Both the position numbers and the translations under genes were made by a program. Shown piece by piece: positions 33,667-46,668 of a stretch of DNA of 64,000 nucleotides. Under the pieces are notes generated by a model. That model did no database searches. It was not told the DNA's origin and saw nothing but the letters and a program-made list of their open reading frames with translations. The stretch covers positions 142,768,120 to 142,832,119 of the forward strand of contig NC_039359.1 of assembly GCF_003573695.1 (NCBI RefSeq), in the 5' to 3' direction. Origin of the DNA: Papaver somniferum (lineage: Eukaryota; Streptophyta; Magnoliopsida; Ranunculales; Papaveraceae). Within the stretch, counting starts at the first letter, position 1. Every line of letters begins with the position of its first letter.

Positions 33667-36266
33667 CAGATCGTGTTCAGAGCAATGGAGTATTCAGAAA
33701 TCTCACTCTTTGTGCAAGTGAAATCAACAAACAAGATAAAGGAAATCGTACATAATTTCCATTAAGTACGGGTATAAGATTGAATGTTCTTATGGGTTTC
33801 CCTCTAATACATGGACAATAACTACTAATTAAGGCTCAATATGGACTAATACAAGGGAAACATATTGAATGTTAACATCAGGACATGCACCATAGTTTTT
33901 CAAGAAGTAGACCATTTAAATTTCTGAATTTCAGTAGTGTAGGTACTAGTGTTACCTGCTGATAAGAGCTATTAGGGATCTGATCATGAACTCCAGTGTT
34001 GGATTTCTGTCTTTCAGCATCTGTGCTTCCAAAGCTTCATTTTTTTGCTTCTATTTCGGCATATTGTCCTTCACTTCCTGCAAATTGGCCTTCAAAAACA
34101 CATCCCCAAGGATTTGAGTTTTAGAAACACCGCACCCATTCCACGTATGTAAACCTTTCGATCAGCGCCAAATATCAAGCCATATACATGAAGAAAAATC
34201 AGACTCATTGTAATTTACAAAAAAAAATAAAGATGGAAAAATTAACTCACTGTCTGTACAATTAGAGATGCAAAACAATTGCAAACCAAATAAGTAAGCA
34301 TTAGCATAAGAAAACAACATAATCACTACACCATTCAAGAAGAAGTAAAAAGATTCGTGTAACAAAATCACCACTTACCATGGTAACAGCGTCGGTGCCC
34401 AAACACTTCTGTGCTGAAGGAAGGATCCTGATCATATCAGCAGAAGGCAACTAAAGCTGCAGAAAAATCAGAGCATTAAAAAATCTATAAATTCTCGTAG
34501 ATTGACAGTACCCTTCTACATGATAAACTACAAAATCAAACTTAAAAGTATAGCAAGAAGAAACTAACCTCATCATCTCCGACTTCCTCCTCATTCTTAG
34601 TGTCCATGTGCGCGTTGGGTTTGTAAACACCATCTCATATCTGCATAAATCATACAAGGTTACCCATATACCATACATATCAGTGACGTTAGAACTTTAA
34701 GAGCAATGTTGAACAACACAGAATTAAGATACCTTCAGCATATCCTCTCTTAAAACATGCTTTAGTGGACAAGCATCTGCAATGTCTTTTCATGCCCGCC
34801 ACCATCCCTTCAGCCACCTATGCGTCTACCTCAACCAGCAACCTCTGCTAGTCCACCACCGCCTGCAACACCAACACCTCCTAATCCTCCATAGACACCA
34901 AAAAAAACACTTCTATAACATGATCGTCCTCCCTCAACACCTACACACCAACACCAAATCCTCAACAATTTCCTAATATAAAACAGAAGAGATCAGTACA
35001 TTTGAGATAAAAATTACCGAATCTTGCAATATAACTTATATTGTTGGATTGAGATCAGTAAAAAGATTATATTCAATCAGAATTCTGAAGAACCCAAAAC
35101 CCAAATTAAAACATAACCTTTAATTACCAGAACTGAATAAGAATACCACTCGTGTCCTCATCCCTTACCAGAAGAATTCGAATAAGCACATAATTAGAAC
35201 CACAATTGTCAGTGAATGAACGAAACAAAATAAAAAAATTGAAACCTAAGCAAGAAGCTAATTGCAGATCTAGTACTTATAAGAGTTATTGAATGAAAAA
35301 AGAGGGGGTTTTACCTCGTAAGAGTCAGGAAACCATCAATTACTAGTAAACATCTGCAACCATCAAAACCCTTTGAAGTATCAGTGATATTTAAACAACA
35401 TCTAGGGATAAAATGTTTAGGGAAGAACTTGATAATGAAAAATTAAAGGTTCGAAGATAATTACCTTCTACATCTATAGAGATCAAATAAACTGGAAGTA
35501 GGGTTTGATAAGGTAAAACGAAAATTAGGTTAGTGATACGGCTAAGTATGAACAACTAAGGGTTTATAATGTAATGAAATAGGTAAAATTGTGCGTGTAT
35601 TTTGAGTGATTCATGGTTAGGGTTGGTATTATTCGTCCTATAAACTCTGAAGAGAAAGAAAACTCACTCTTCAACTTTTATACGACTGAATAATACGATT
35701 GAAAAAAAAATCAACGAAATAAGAGAGAAATCTTCCAAAATCTTTGCTCATTATAGAGGAGAATAGAAGAAGAGGAAGAAGAAAAGAGAGGCGCATTTGC
35801 GGATCGAAAAATAAAATAAAAGAGAGGCGCAGTTAGGTTGGAGAAGACGAAGAAGAGCGAGAGGTAAAGTTTGGGTCTGAGACTCTGAGATAAAGTAGGG
35901 TGTGAAAGACTTGGATTATGGCAAACCAAACCGACCAAAAAAAGAAAGACCCATACCAATTAAGCCGGTGGCTAACCATTTACAAACTTGTAGGAAAATG
36001 TGGCTAGCCGCTTTTGGGTACACAATAGAAGGTTGATGGTGGGCGTATATAAACCTAATTTATTTGTCAGACATATATCGTTATTTAGTGGGTTATCATT
36101 AAATCACACACCTAGTAAATTATCATGTTTGAGAATCACATTTTTTTGTGTTACATAATGGGTTCCACTTTTTTCATGTTATATGACGGAATTTATTTGT
36201 AAAATCCTAATCACAGAATTAATGTGTCATTTAAAAGCGTGATTAATAAGCCTTTCTGGACTAGTG

Positions 36267-37460
36267 ATAAGAAAGAACCTCATGGAGTACAAAACTAAAT
36301 AACCAAACTAGTTGATTAATTTAGTTCCTAATGCTCAACATATAGCATTTTACGGAACAACCAACAAAGCCAAGGTTAATCGACTTAGTTGTAAGGTGCT
36401 CAACGTAAGACACACAATGGAGCCTTCACGGTAAAACATAGCAAGATGGATCAATGAAGATCAATACCGTGGATAACATACAAGGATCTATTCTATCTTT
36501 GCATCATTATATGCATAACAACATAATAGACTTTATCCTTGTCACACAAAAGATTTAATCCTATTTTCCATCAATTACATGATTGCATAGGCATAATTTT
36601 TGGATATGTCAAAAGTCCATTCGTCCTTTTATCAATAAGAATACTGATTCATGAACGACTTTACTTTTGACAAAATATGGGACCTTCAAGTTCACGGACG
36701 CAAACAATACATATCCCACAAAAATATTGCAATATAACAAACCAAGAAAATACTGCAATAATAATCATCCTCCAAATATTTTTAGAATTTAAACCAATAA
36801 ATCTAGAAACATGAAGATGAAAACTTTGGACATAGCTATGTGTAACCACAATAATTTCTATTCCAAACTCTAGTAATCCTTCAAAAACAAGAATAAATTC
36901 TCATAAGAAGTTTCCTAGGCATCAAAACAAACTCGTAATGCATATCTTAACTCATCCAAATTCAAGGTTTTTCATCTCCATTTTGAAGAGAATTCAAAAA
37001 CAAAGAGAATACAAAAAGAATGAGGTCATTCCGAGTTCGGACGAAGAAGTTACGGCAAAAACAAATTGACCGAATATCGACATCTACAGGCAAATATGCA
37101 TACGGGTTTGCAAGCGAATTTTTTCAAGTCCGCGAACCTAAACCCCTGGATTTTGATTTTTCATGATGGTATGCACCCCTGGAATGTGTACCATGAAGTC
37201 CAAACATCCCGAAAAACTATTTTCAACCCTAAACATATAAGAACCTTAAGCACAGATCAAGTTAGGTAGAAATGAACAATAAGCAAGGTACATGGATCAT
37301 TATAAAAACACAAATCTTGTTCAGGTTTATGGACATACCTTTTTAAAAGAATCCGGTTAAATTCTACAGCCTTACTGAACATAATCTGTGAATTCTTGTG
37401 CTTCCCTCATCGTATATATGTAACAGGGCATTCCTTGGTGAGGATGCACTTACGACACAA
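36267..37460 (-). other. Non-coding internal region between gag and CACTA insertion
   Basis: No pol motif on either strand. 36945-37130 resembles the gypsy-LTR-type fragment at 24400-24520 (shared word AAAAAGAATGAGGTCATTCC or close to it), so it is probably an old repeat fragment. The landmark GATGCAC / CAATCAAGTTGTG just before 37480 matches 7270-7310. Confidence 0.6.
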
Positions 37461-38954
37461 TCAAGTTGTGTTGGGGTGAACAACGTCTTGCTCACCACAA
37501 GTGATCTTTGGATTATCATGAAAGAGATCGCTTTTAGAACCTTTCACATCCAATTCCATTTTTCCAAAAAACTTGTTAAGTTCCAACATCATGGATAATG
37601 CCTTCTCCGTAGTCATGGAATTTTCTGGAAGATCATTCCTTTTCACACTCACAACATCATTGGCTTTCTTTGGTACCCACTTTTGAGTGCGTTTAGGAAC
37701 AACCGGAAACTTCTTCCCATTACTCTCTTCTAGAATTCTCGGAAGAGAATTGGATTGACTATTCTTCTGCAAGTTAGTCTTTCTCCAATTGGGAGCATCG
37801 AATCTTGTCTTCGTCTTTACGAAGTTATCCTTTTGATAACCATTACGATTGTGAAAAGGATTCGTACGACGTTTATAGGCAAATCTAGGTTTATCACAAC
37901 ACTGATTCTTTTGCCTAAAGGTTGAATAGTTATAACATGTAACATTAAGAGGATCATTCTTAACGTATGATCTTGGTTTCACAACTTCTTGTGATGCCCA
38001 AATAAGAACATCATGAAGTTTTTCATTCCTTATACGGAAACGACATCTCCTTTCCAGGTGACCTTTATTCCTGCAATAGTGGCAAACATAAGGAATGTTC
38101 TTACCTCGATCCGTGTGTGCTGACTTGGGAGGTTGATATACCTTGCTATTTTGAACCTTAACTGCCGGTGAAGGTATTTCACTTTTGCCATCAGTGGAAA
38201 CCTTTTGTTTAGAAGAATCACTAGCCTTGACAAATTTTACCTCTTTGCTAATACTTGGAGCACCTATTCCCTTATAGCCCAATCCTCATGTATCACAATG
38301 ATTTTTACTTGCTCCTAGCATAGTGGTCAATTTGCTTGAACTAGTATTGAAATTTTTCAAGTCATCTTCCAACATCTTGATTTTATCAAGAGCAGCAGTT
38401 AAATCAGCCTCAAGGCATTTCTCTCGAGCGAGACAAGCACTTTCTCTGTCACCAAAACTAATTTGTTGAGAGTTAAACCTTGCTTCAGATTCTGTAATTT
38501 TCTCTTCCAACGAAAAGTACTTTTGAAGAAGATTATCACATTCAAGTGACTTCATACGTAGGTTTTCCTCAGAATCCTTGAGGATCGATTCGTTAGAGTG
38601 ATTCGATACATAAACACCTGCGTAACATCTTCTCAATTTCTTATTTGTACGACAGAGATTAGTCAGAAAAGGTGTGACATGAGAAGTAGTCATCTTTTTC
38701 TTTTCCACCGTATTCAAAAGCTTAACATACTCTGAGACTTCCTCATCAACATCTCTATCAATATCTGAATCACCTTCATCAGAAAGTTCATCTAACTGTT
38801 CTTCTATGTGTGTTTCCCAGACTTCAACAGATTCTACATTAAGAGAATGTTTAGATACTGACCTAGATGTGATAGTTTTCTCAGGTGAATCCAAGCTTTG
38901 AAAAACATCTGGTAATTTATGAACTGGTACGTTATTAGAGATAGAATCGTCCAT
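37461..38954 (-). pseudogene. gag: Copia Gag with coiled coil and zinc knuckle, one in-frame stop
   Basis: The frame is continuous from ATG at 38954 (MDDSISNNVPVHKLPDVF) to 37461 except for one TGA at 38286-38288, giving ORFs of 222 and 273 codons. The first half is acidic, then heptad-like (LRMKSLECDNLLQKYFSLEEKI, then AREKCLEADLTAALDKIKML), a likely coiled coil. The second half starts GLGYKGIG and has a knuckle CHYCRNKGHLERRC near 38040-38081 and a basic stretch ending QKWVPKKAN. This order matches the C-terminal Gag of large-gag plant copia elements (Sirevirus-like). The UBN2 domain is absent, so an internal deletion joined the leader to the coiled coil. The stop after VVHPNTT coincides with the start of the pol deletion. 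Confidence 0.8.
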
Positions 38955-39005
38955 AATCAGATCGCTACAAACACAGACTTATAAGGTCTTTAAACGTGTT
39001 TGCCT

Positions 39006-39017
39006 ACTCTGATACCA
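39006..39017 (-). other. Primer-binding site (tRNA-iMet)
   Basis: TGGTATCAGAGT on the minus strand, two bases beyond the LTR at 39020. It confirms that this is the 5' LTR. Confidence 0.9.
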
Positions 39018-39019
39018 AT

Positions 39020-41431
39020 TGAAAAAGCGGGAGTCTAACAATACCACCCAATATTTCGCTTAGAAATATGTATGGACTAACTCCGAAATACTTTGCTAGA
39101 GAATCAACTAGACAGTCAGACTCAATCTAGATAAAAAGTATCTCAAGGAATTAAGATATCTCTCTCTTGATTTGATTTCTACTCAAGCTAAAATCAATAG
39201 CGAGTCTTTATCAAATACAAGGAATAACTTGGACGGTACCAAAGACCAATGTCCAAGGATCAATCAATATCAATCAACAACCAAAGGTTGGATTTCCAAT
39301 TGATGATCACGAACGCACAACTTGTGTTATTTCTATTATATAAAATATAATGCGGAAAATAAATAACACAGACACCAGAAGTTTTGTTAACGAGGAAACC
39401 GCAAATGCAGAAAAACCCCGGGACCTAGTCCAGATTGAATACACACTGTATTAAGCCGCTACAGACACTAGCCTACTCCAAGCTAACTTCGGACTGATCT
39501 ATAGTTGAACCCCTACCAATCTCCCACTGATACAAGATACAGTTGTAATCCTACGCCTCTGATCCCAGCAGGATACTGCGCACTTGATTCCCTTAGCTGA
39601 TCTCACCCACAACTAAGAGTTGCTGCAACCCAAAATCACACACTTGATAATAAACAAATTTGTCTCACACATAAAAGTCTATCGAAAGGCTAAATCTGTC
39701 TCCCACAGATAAACCCTAGGTTTTGTTCCGTATTTAGATATAAAATCAAGGTAACATGAACCAATTGATAATCCTGACTTATATTCCTGAAGAACAGCCT
39801 AGATTAATCAATCACCTCTCTACAATCCTTCCTGACTACACAAGCGGATTGTCGAGGAATCACAAACAGTGAGACGACGATGTTTGTGACTTCTTTATCT
39901 TGCCTGTCGGAGAACTCTCACGATCTCAAGCCAATCAATTGATTATACTCGTACGATAGAAGATGTAAGATCAGATCACACAACTACGATAAAAGTAGTA
40001 TCGGTCTGGCTTCACAATCCCAATGAAGTCTTTAAGTCGTTAACTCGAGTTTAGAGAAGAAACTCAAGAGTTAATGGAGATCGACTCTAGCGAGCGCACT
40101 AGTAGCACACAGACGTGTGGGGATTAGGTTTGCTCAATGCTAGATGTCTCCTATATATAGCCTTTCAAATCAGGGTTTTGCCTTAGGTACAAAGCAAACT
40201 CTATCCACCATTAGATGAAAACCTGATTTAGATTCAAGCCAATATCTCTCAACCATTAGATCGAAAGACATAGGTTGTCACACACGCTTGGGTACACGTT
40301 TACTGGGTTTGAGAAAACCATGCCCAAACGAGTACACGCATGTTGGTTCAACATGATAACCCAAAAGGTCAACCATATGAGCATCTCATATTAATCATGT
40401 TCTTCTTCACCATAACTAGTTCAATTGACTCAAATGAACTAGTTAAGAGTTATTCAATTGCTATGAGATCTTATGTAACTACACAAGACACAATTGAAAC
40501 AAAGATGATTCGATTCGATTAGAATCGGCTCATGAACATTATAGCCACGGTTTGCATAAAGCATTCCTTAATAATTAATGTTTCATGTTCAGAGCACATG
40601 TTTAGATCATAACCTCTTAAGTTCACAAACAAGTTCGCGGACTTAAGTTAATCGGTTGAATTTTCCAAACTCAGCAGAAATTCACGGGTCGAGAACTTCC
40701 GCCAGTTCGCGGACTGGGTTCGCGGACTGAGTTCGCGGACTTAGCACACAAACGAGTTTTGGAAATCCCAGCAGAAATTCTCGGTCGAGAACTTCCGTCA
40801 GTTCGCGGACTTGGCAAGCCAATTCCACAATCCTGCCGATTTCTCTTGATCAACAAAGTTCGAAAACTTCGGTTCAAGGAATACATGGTTATATAATCTA
40901 AACTTTCGTTTCAATCGTTGAAACATTCTCAGAGGGAGATATTCAGTCGTGAAGAACAACAGACCTTTCTCGTCAGAGCAATTTCCAAAGTGATTGAAAC
41001 TTTCATGACTTTCGTCACTAGGTGAAGATAAACCTGACCAAAGCGAAACGCTTTACCAACAAATGATTTCGAGTAAAAGATAAGCAATGAATACTCAGTT
41101 CGAAATATCAAGTGTATATGATCTAGTCTATATAACATACGAATTTTGTCTCATAAGAAGTAGGAGAAGAATAGATAGACTTTCGAGTGATAGATAAGTT
41201 CAAGTATTCACATACCTTTTTGTTGATGAAGTTCCACGGTTCCTTGGTGTAGATATTAGTCGTTGTCGTTGAATCACCATGAAGTCCTTGAGCTCAACTA
41301 CACTTTTCCTATCCTAGTCCGAGACTTAGCTAATAGGATAGAAATCAAGACTTTATAGTTTTGATCACTAACATTGACGAACATGCTTGATATAACAACG
41401 CATGCGAGTTTGACCGAGCTATGCTCTAACA
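39020..41431 (-). repeat. 5' LTR of pol-less family 1 element
   Basis: The LTR is 2412 bp, TGAAAAAGCGGGAG to GCTATGCTCTAACA. TATA box CTATATATAG at 40151-40160 on the minus strand. Shares indels with its partner at 28730. Confidence 0.94.
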
Positions 41432-42055
41432 AGTAACAACACAACCGAGGAAGTTTGTTATCATAAAGGATTAGTTTGCTAGAAATGCAAACTTCAAGTA
41501 TTTATAGACAAGGAAGTTTGGACACCAAGGAATTTCCAAAACCGAAAATATTCTCAAGATATGCAATATATTCCAAATTCGGTTTCCATAATTCCTGGAA
41601 ATACTCTGTCCAAAATAATGACCAAAAATCTCTTTGGAAAATCTTCAACTAGTAAATGCACATTACTAATTCTCATTTTAATAAAATAAAATTAACAACC
41701 TTAAATAAAAGATTCTTAACTTATTTATCTTTTGATCCTGGGATTTTCTTCCTTTAGCTATTAAGGAATAACTTTGAACAATAAAAGATAAACATTACTA
41801 TACGTGTTCAAAGTATGTCGACATCATTACTTTTTAAGTCCTCTTTCATACTTACAACCTTGAAACCGATTTTCCACACTTCCAAACAAGTTTAGAATTG
41901 GTTCATCTGACTTTCAAGAACTATGTGATTGATCAAGAACACTCAATCACAAATCATGGGTTTAACGGTTCTACCAAAACAAGTTTCGGTTCTACCTCCA
42001 TGTGAGTATGGTGCATAGTCATACTAGCTTTCCAAAATTCGGTTTACTGGGTACT

Positions 42056-42256
42056 AGGATCGGTTCCCCACATATATATGATATCTAACTTATATGTGTT
42101 GCACATGTCCATAGGATTGGTTCCCTTTTGCCTAAAAAAGTGTTGCACATGTCCATAGGATCGGTTCCCCTTTCTTCTACAAACTTGCTGCACCTCATAC
42201 AAGGATCGATTCCCCTTTGTGATGTGTTGCACCTCTTACTAGGATCTGTTCCCCAT
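42056..42256 (-). repeat. Tandem repeat in second family 2 LTR
   Basis: About five imperfect units of 40-60 bp are marked by AGGATCGGTTCCCC and TTGCACATGTCC or TTGCACCTC. It is homologous to 13026-13201, but unit order and number differ. Confidence 0.7.
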
Positions 42257-42910
42257 TACTCAGAGTTGGTCATACACAAAATCACAAACTCGATAATACC
42301 ATATCAGGTGATTACTTAAGATCAGTTTCACAAATAAAAGTCATACCAATACATAAGTCAGGCCTTTATGAATAGTTTTACCAAGAACACAAACAAGTCA
42401 TGAGCGATGATACTAAATCACACATATTGGTTGTTCACAAGATATGCAATGAATAACAATACCAATAACGCCTGGCGATTTCGTTTTCGATTCATAAACA
42501 AGTTTATGAACTTAGTTGCTTAAAACACATGTAGAACATTGTTTCCTAGGATGAAATCCTCACCTCATACCCATACATAATCACAATAACATTTAAACGA
42601 TTATGTCGATGTCTTATCTACAAAGTTTAATGGTTAAGCAATGAATGAAAATGCGGGGGTACAACAACCTCACCAAATATTTCGATTAGCAATATGTATG
42701 GACTAACTCTAATATACTTTTAAGAGAATCAACTAGACAGTCATACTCAATCTTAATAAAAAGTACATCAAGGAGTTAATATCTCTATCTCTCGAATTGA
42801 TCTATACTCAAACAAACAGAAATCTGTGAGTCTTTATCAAATACAATAGATATAAAATTGGATGGTACCAAAGACCAATATCCGAGTTCCAATCAACAAC
42901 CAAAGATTGG

Positions 42911-44520
42911 TGATGAGCACGAAAGTGCGACACATTTTCACCCATAAATACATTAGCTGGGACTCATTTTATCACTAATAAACTTGTTTGTAGGTGTTTT
43001 TGTGAAATAAGCTCTTGTGGAAAATGTTGCTCGAAAAGTTGTTAAAAGCACCCCCGGAGAACACATGTTATTCGGACTCTCACTATTGGTTAAGGGGCAC
43101 CTCAATTACTAAGGGACACCTCATTGATAAGGGGCACCTTCTTTACTATTTACACCCTTGGATATTCGTACCCCATCTCTGTTAAGGGGTGACCATTTTC
43201 TTCCCCATTTGAATCTGGTTTTTGGCGGGAAAATGGCAGCAAATATTAGGGTTCGATTTTTGGTGGCAATTAAAGAAGATTCAATCGCTGGATTCAGTTC
43301 TGCTGGACCTGTTAGCAGTAAACAGGCTTGGTATAGTCATTGTATTCGAAAGAATTGGGTTGGATATCCGTGTGAAGCGAAACAGAGTGTGGAAAAGATA
43401 TCGAGTTTCGGGAAGTGATTACAAGAGATCTTCTCGAGATTTTCTTTCTGTTTTCGTTGGAGAATGACTTATTCTTACCAAACAAGAACGGTAAGTGCGT
43501 TGTAATTAAGAAAATCAAGGAGTTACACGGAGTTTTGATAATGCAGGGAACTGCATTCAAGAGGAAGATTATCACGGAATATTTGATGATACGTATTGCA
43601 TCGGAGAAGATTTTCTTCTTTACTCAACAAAATTCTACCCTATCAAGCTAAGATAAACAAGGATATTCTGCACGTCATTCACAACTGCATTTGAGAAAGA
43701 AAATATTTTCTTTATTACCGAGTAAAGGAATATTTGGGAGTTAATGCGCGAGATTTTTTGTTGTTGTGGTATATATATAGGCTGATGGGATCTCAGTGAG
43801 GGATATAGAGTGATTGGGGAGGCTACAAAGTCGAGAGAATTGCTGTAGAGAAATCCGCAACAGCAGCAGAAAAACAGTGAAGAACGAAGAACATTGACCC
43901 ATACAAGCAGTCGTTTATGCTACATTGAATACGACAATCGCAAGAAAGTCTTATATGCTACAATGGTAACGACCAACAGCCGAGGGTCGTAGTTCTCTGT
44001 TTTGTAACAAATATAATTGCTACAAACCCGGTTTTGAATTATTTCTCCCTTTTCATCATTTGTAAACACCCTTTGATAAATAATAATGATTTTTGAGCGT
44101 GTTTCCAACAACGTGATGAGCTAGACCCCATCACTGGGACAACGGAGGAAGCCGGACTTCATACTTGGGTGAATTTGTTTATTTTTTATTTGACTTTTGC
44201 ACTTAATTAAAATAGAATTATGATTTGAAAAAATTAGTTATTATTTTATTAGATGGGTCATGCTTGCTTAGATGTTTGATGTCCCATGCTTACGATTAAT
44301 AATTAATGTTTGGAGAATCTACCTTGGCAAGAATAAGAGTCGATGTTGTTTTATTTGTCGAGCGATAATTGTTTGAGAATGAATAATTGAACCTATTGAT
44401 ATGAGTTTGGCCGAATCCTAGACCCAGTAACTCTCTATTTTATTCCTTTAAAATTAATCTTAACAAGTCTTAGAGTTCGAATCTTTACTACTACAACAAC
44501 TACAATCAAAAATATCATCA
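42911..44520 (+). repeat. Gypsy-type solo LTR
   Basis: 1610 bp from TGATGAGCACGAAAGTGCG to AAATATCATCA, flanked by ATTGG (42906-42910) and GTTGG (44521-44525), a 5-base duplication with one change. The interrupted LTR reads straight through in sister copies (AACCAAAGGTTGG). No internal region. The TGATGAGCAC start and GACCCAGTAA near the end are common in plant gypsy LTRs. ORFs inside (43158-43651) are not supported. Confidence 0.85.
43770..43780 (+). promoter_or_regulatory. TATA box of gypsy solo LTR
   Basis: TATATATATAG in the context TTGTGG-TATATATATAG-GCTGATGGG, about 860 bp into the LTR. It supports the plus orientation. Confidence 0.55.
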
Positions 44521-46668
44521 GTTGGATTTCACAATTGATCGATACAACGCACAACCTGTGATATTTCAATTATATAACAAAATATAATGCGGAATAGAAA
44601 TAACACAGACACCAGAAGTTTTGTTAACGAGGAAACCGCAAATGCAGAAAAACCCCTGGACCTAGTCCAGATTCAACACCACACTGTATTAATCCGCTAC
44701 AGACACTAGCCTACTACAAACTAAATTCAGTCTGGACTGTAGTTAAACTCTAATCAATCTCACATTGATTCAAGGTACAGTTGCGCTCCTTACGTCTCTG
44801 ATCCCAGCAGGATACTACGCACTTGATTCCATTAGCTGATCTCACCCACAACTAAGTGTTGCTATGACCCAAAGTCGAAGACTTTAATAAACAAATCAGT
44901 ATCACACAGAAAAGTCTATGATAATAGATGAATCTGTCTCCCACAGATAAACCTATGAGTTTTTGTTCCGTCTTTTGATAAATCAAGGTAAACAAGAACT
45001 AATTGATAATCGGACTTAATTTCCCGAAGAACAGCCTAGTATTATCAATCACCTCACAATAATCTAAATCGTATGGTAGCGAAACTAGATATTGCGGAAA
45101 CACAAACGATGAGACGAAGATGTTTGTGATTTATTTTTATCTTTCCCTATCGGAGATATAATCTCAAGTCAATTATTCAATTGAACTCGTAAGATAGAAA
45201 ATGACAAGATCAGATCACTCAACTACAAGAGAAGTAGTTTCGTCTGGCTTCACAATCCCCATGAAATCTTTCAGTCGTTAATCTACAGGGTCTCGAGAAG
45301 AAACCTAAGGTTAGAATCGACTGTAGCAAAACCAACTAGTATTACACAGGAGGTGTGGGGTTAGTTTTCCAATTGCTAGATGTCTCCTTTATATAGTTTT
45401 CAAATCAGGGTTTGCAATCCAAGTTACGTTGGTAACAAAGCATTCAATATTCACCGCTAGATGAAAAACCTGATTCATTCAAGCTAATATATTTCAACCG
45501 TTAGATCGAAACTTAGCTTGTCACACACAAATGAAATGTATTCATTTAGGTTTGAGTAACCGTACCTAAACGTGTACAGTTAGTTGGTTCACAAATAGTT
45601 AACCAATGGTTAGCCATATGAGTACTTTCATATTAACTATAATCATCTTTCTCATAAATAGTTCAAATGGCTCATAAGAACTAGTTGAAGAGTTGTTCAA
45701 TTGCTTAGGTCTTTATTCATAGACATATTTGAAACAAAATCGGTTTGATCCATTTGAATCAATTCATGAACAATATACCCACGGTTTGCAAAGATTGCAT
45801 CCCTTATAATTTATTGTTTTAAGTTCATGAGCTACTGATTTGAGAAATAACCAGCTTGGGTAGGCGTACGGGTATGCGTACCTTAGCTACCGGATTTGAG
45901 TTTACAAACTCAGTAGAAATTTTCGGTTCGAAAACTTCCGTGGGTGCGCGTACCTAAGGTGACTGGTTTACTAGTTTGCAAACTACAAACTCAATAAAAA
46001 ATTTCGGTTGAAAACTTTCGCTGGTACGCGTACCCAACCTGTCTCCTTCACCAATACCGTATGCACACACTTGGTTTCCGACACATGGATTTATACACTA
46101 ATATGCGAATACACTATATATGCTTATATCCACAGTTGGTAATCTCAAATCTACATTTCAATCATTGAAACATTCTTCTATAATGTTATAACAATCGTTA
46201 TTCACGACTATCGTCATCAAAGCTATTTTCAAGATTGAAATGTCATCATCACTTTCGTCACGGTTAAAGATGAAAGTGGTTGAAACAAAAGCTTACCAAC
46301 ACATATTTCGAGAAAAAGATAGGCGAGTAAACTCGGCCCAAAATAACAAATGTGTATGTATGAAAACTATCATACTTATACGACTATTGTCTCAAGAGTA
46401 GGAGATAGAGTAGACTTTTGAGTGATAGATAAGTTCAAGTCTCCACATACCTTTTTAGTCGGATGAGGTTCCACTTGTTCCTCAATTAGTTCTTCGTCTT
46501 TGTAAGATGATCGCCATGGAGTCTGGATCTCAACTACACTTAACTATCCTAGACCAAGACTTAGTCATAAGTAAACTAGAAATCAAGACATATAGTTTTG
46601 ATCACTAATATTGACAAATATGCTTGAGATAGCAACGCATGCGAGTTCGACCGAGAAATGCTCTAACA

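Larger units (their letters stand above)
32349..36266 (-). mobile_element. CACTA (En/Spm) DNA transposon, non-autonomous
   Basis: It begins CACTAGTCCAGAAAGG and ends with the exact inverse CCTTTCTGGACTAGTG: 16-base perfect inverted repeats. The 3-base duplication ATA is at 32346-32348 and 36267-36269. CACTA ends and 3-base duplications define this superfamily. Length 3918 bp. No TNPD-type transposase is readable, so it is non-autonomous; two small minus-strand coding remnants lie inside. The subterminal zone at about 32475-32690 has two copies of a roughly 106-bp repeat. 34000-36260 shows no supported gene, only purine/pyrimidine-rich DNA. The strand is given by the coding remnants. Confidence 0.93.
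28730..41431 (-). mobile_element. Complete but pol-less family 1 copia element, nested in a family 2 LTR
   Basis: Left LTR 28730-31131, internal 31132-39019, right LTR 39020-41431. The duplication AGTAA occurs at 28725-28729 and 41432-41436; the empty target is visible in the other family 2 LTR near 12386. Primer site at 39006-39017 and polypurine tract at 31132-31142 place it on the minus strand. It encodes gag only. Protease, integrase and reverse transcriptase are absent, so it needs proteins from elsewhere. A CACTA transposon lies in its internal region. Confidence 0.95.
27470..42645 (-). repeat. Family 2 LTR, second copy, split by a nested element
   Basis: The pieces 27470-28729 and 41432-42645 are collinear with 11105-13580. 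It starts TGAAAAGGCGAGGGTACCC and is inserted in family 1 internal DNA after AAAGATTAA (uninterrupted at 6353-6361). At 42646 it is broken by another family 1 element, so its end and internal part are not seen. A tandem repeat with GGATCGGTTCCCC lies at 42056-42256, and a TATA box at about 41497-41507 (minus). Confidence 0.85.
42646..46668 (-). repeat. Family 1 LTR (3' LTR of a further element), with solo LTR inside
   Basis: It starts TGAAAATGCGGGGG after ATGAA in the family 2 LTR and ends AATGCTCTAACA at 46668. Without the inserted 42911-44520 it is about 2.4 kb. Polypurine-side internal DNA follows, so it is the left (3') LTR of a minus-strand element whose other LTR lies beyond the window. 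GGTACGCGTACC-type words at 45860-46050. Confidence 0.88.

Noticed and set aside
43158..43651. Overlapping ORFs of 78-87 codons
   Set aside because: Inside a solo LTR with target duplication; no domain, and ORFs occur on both strands.
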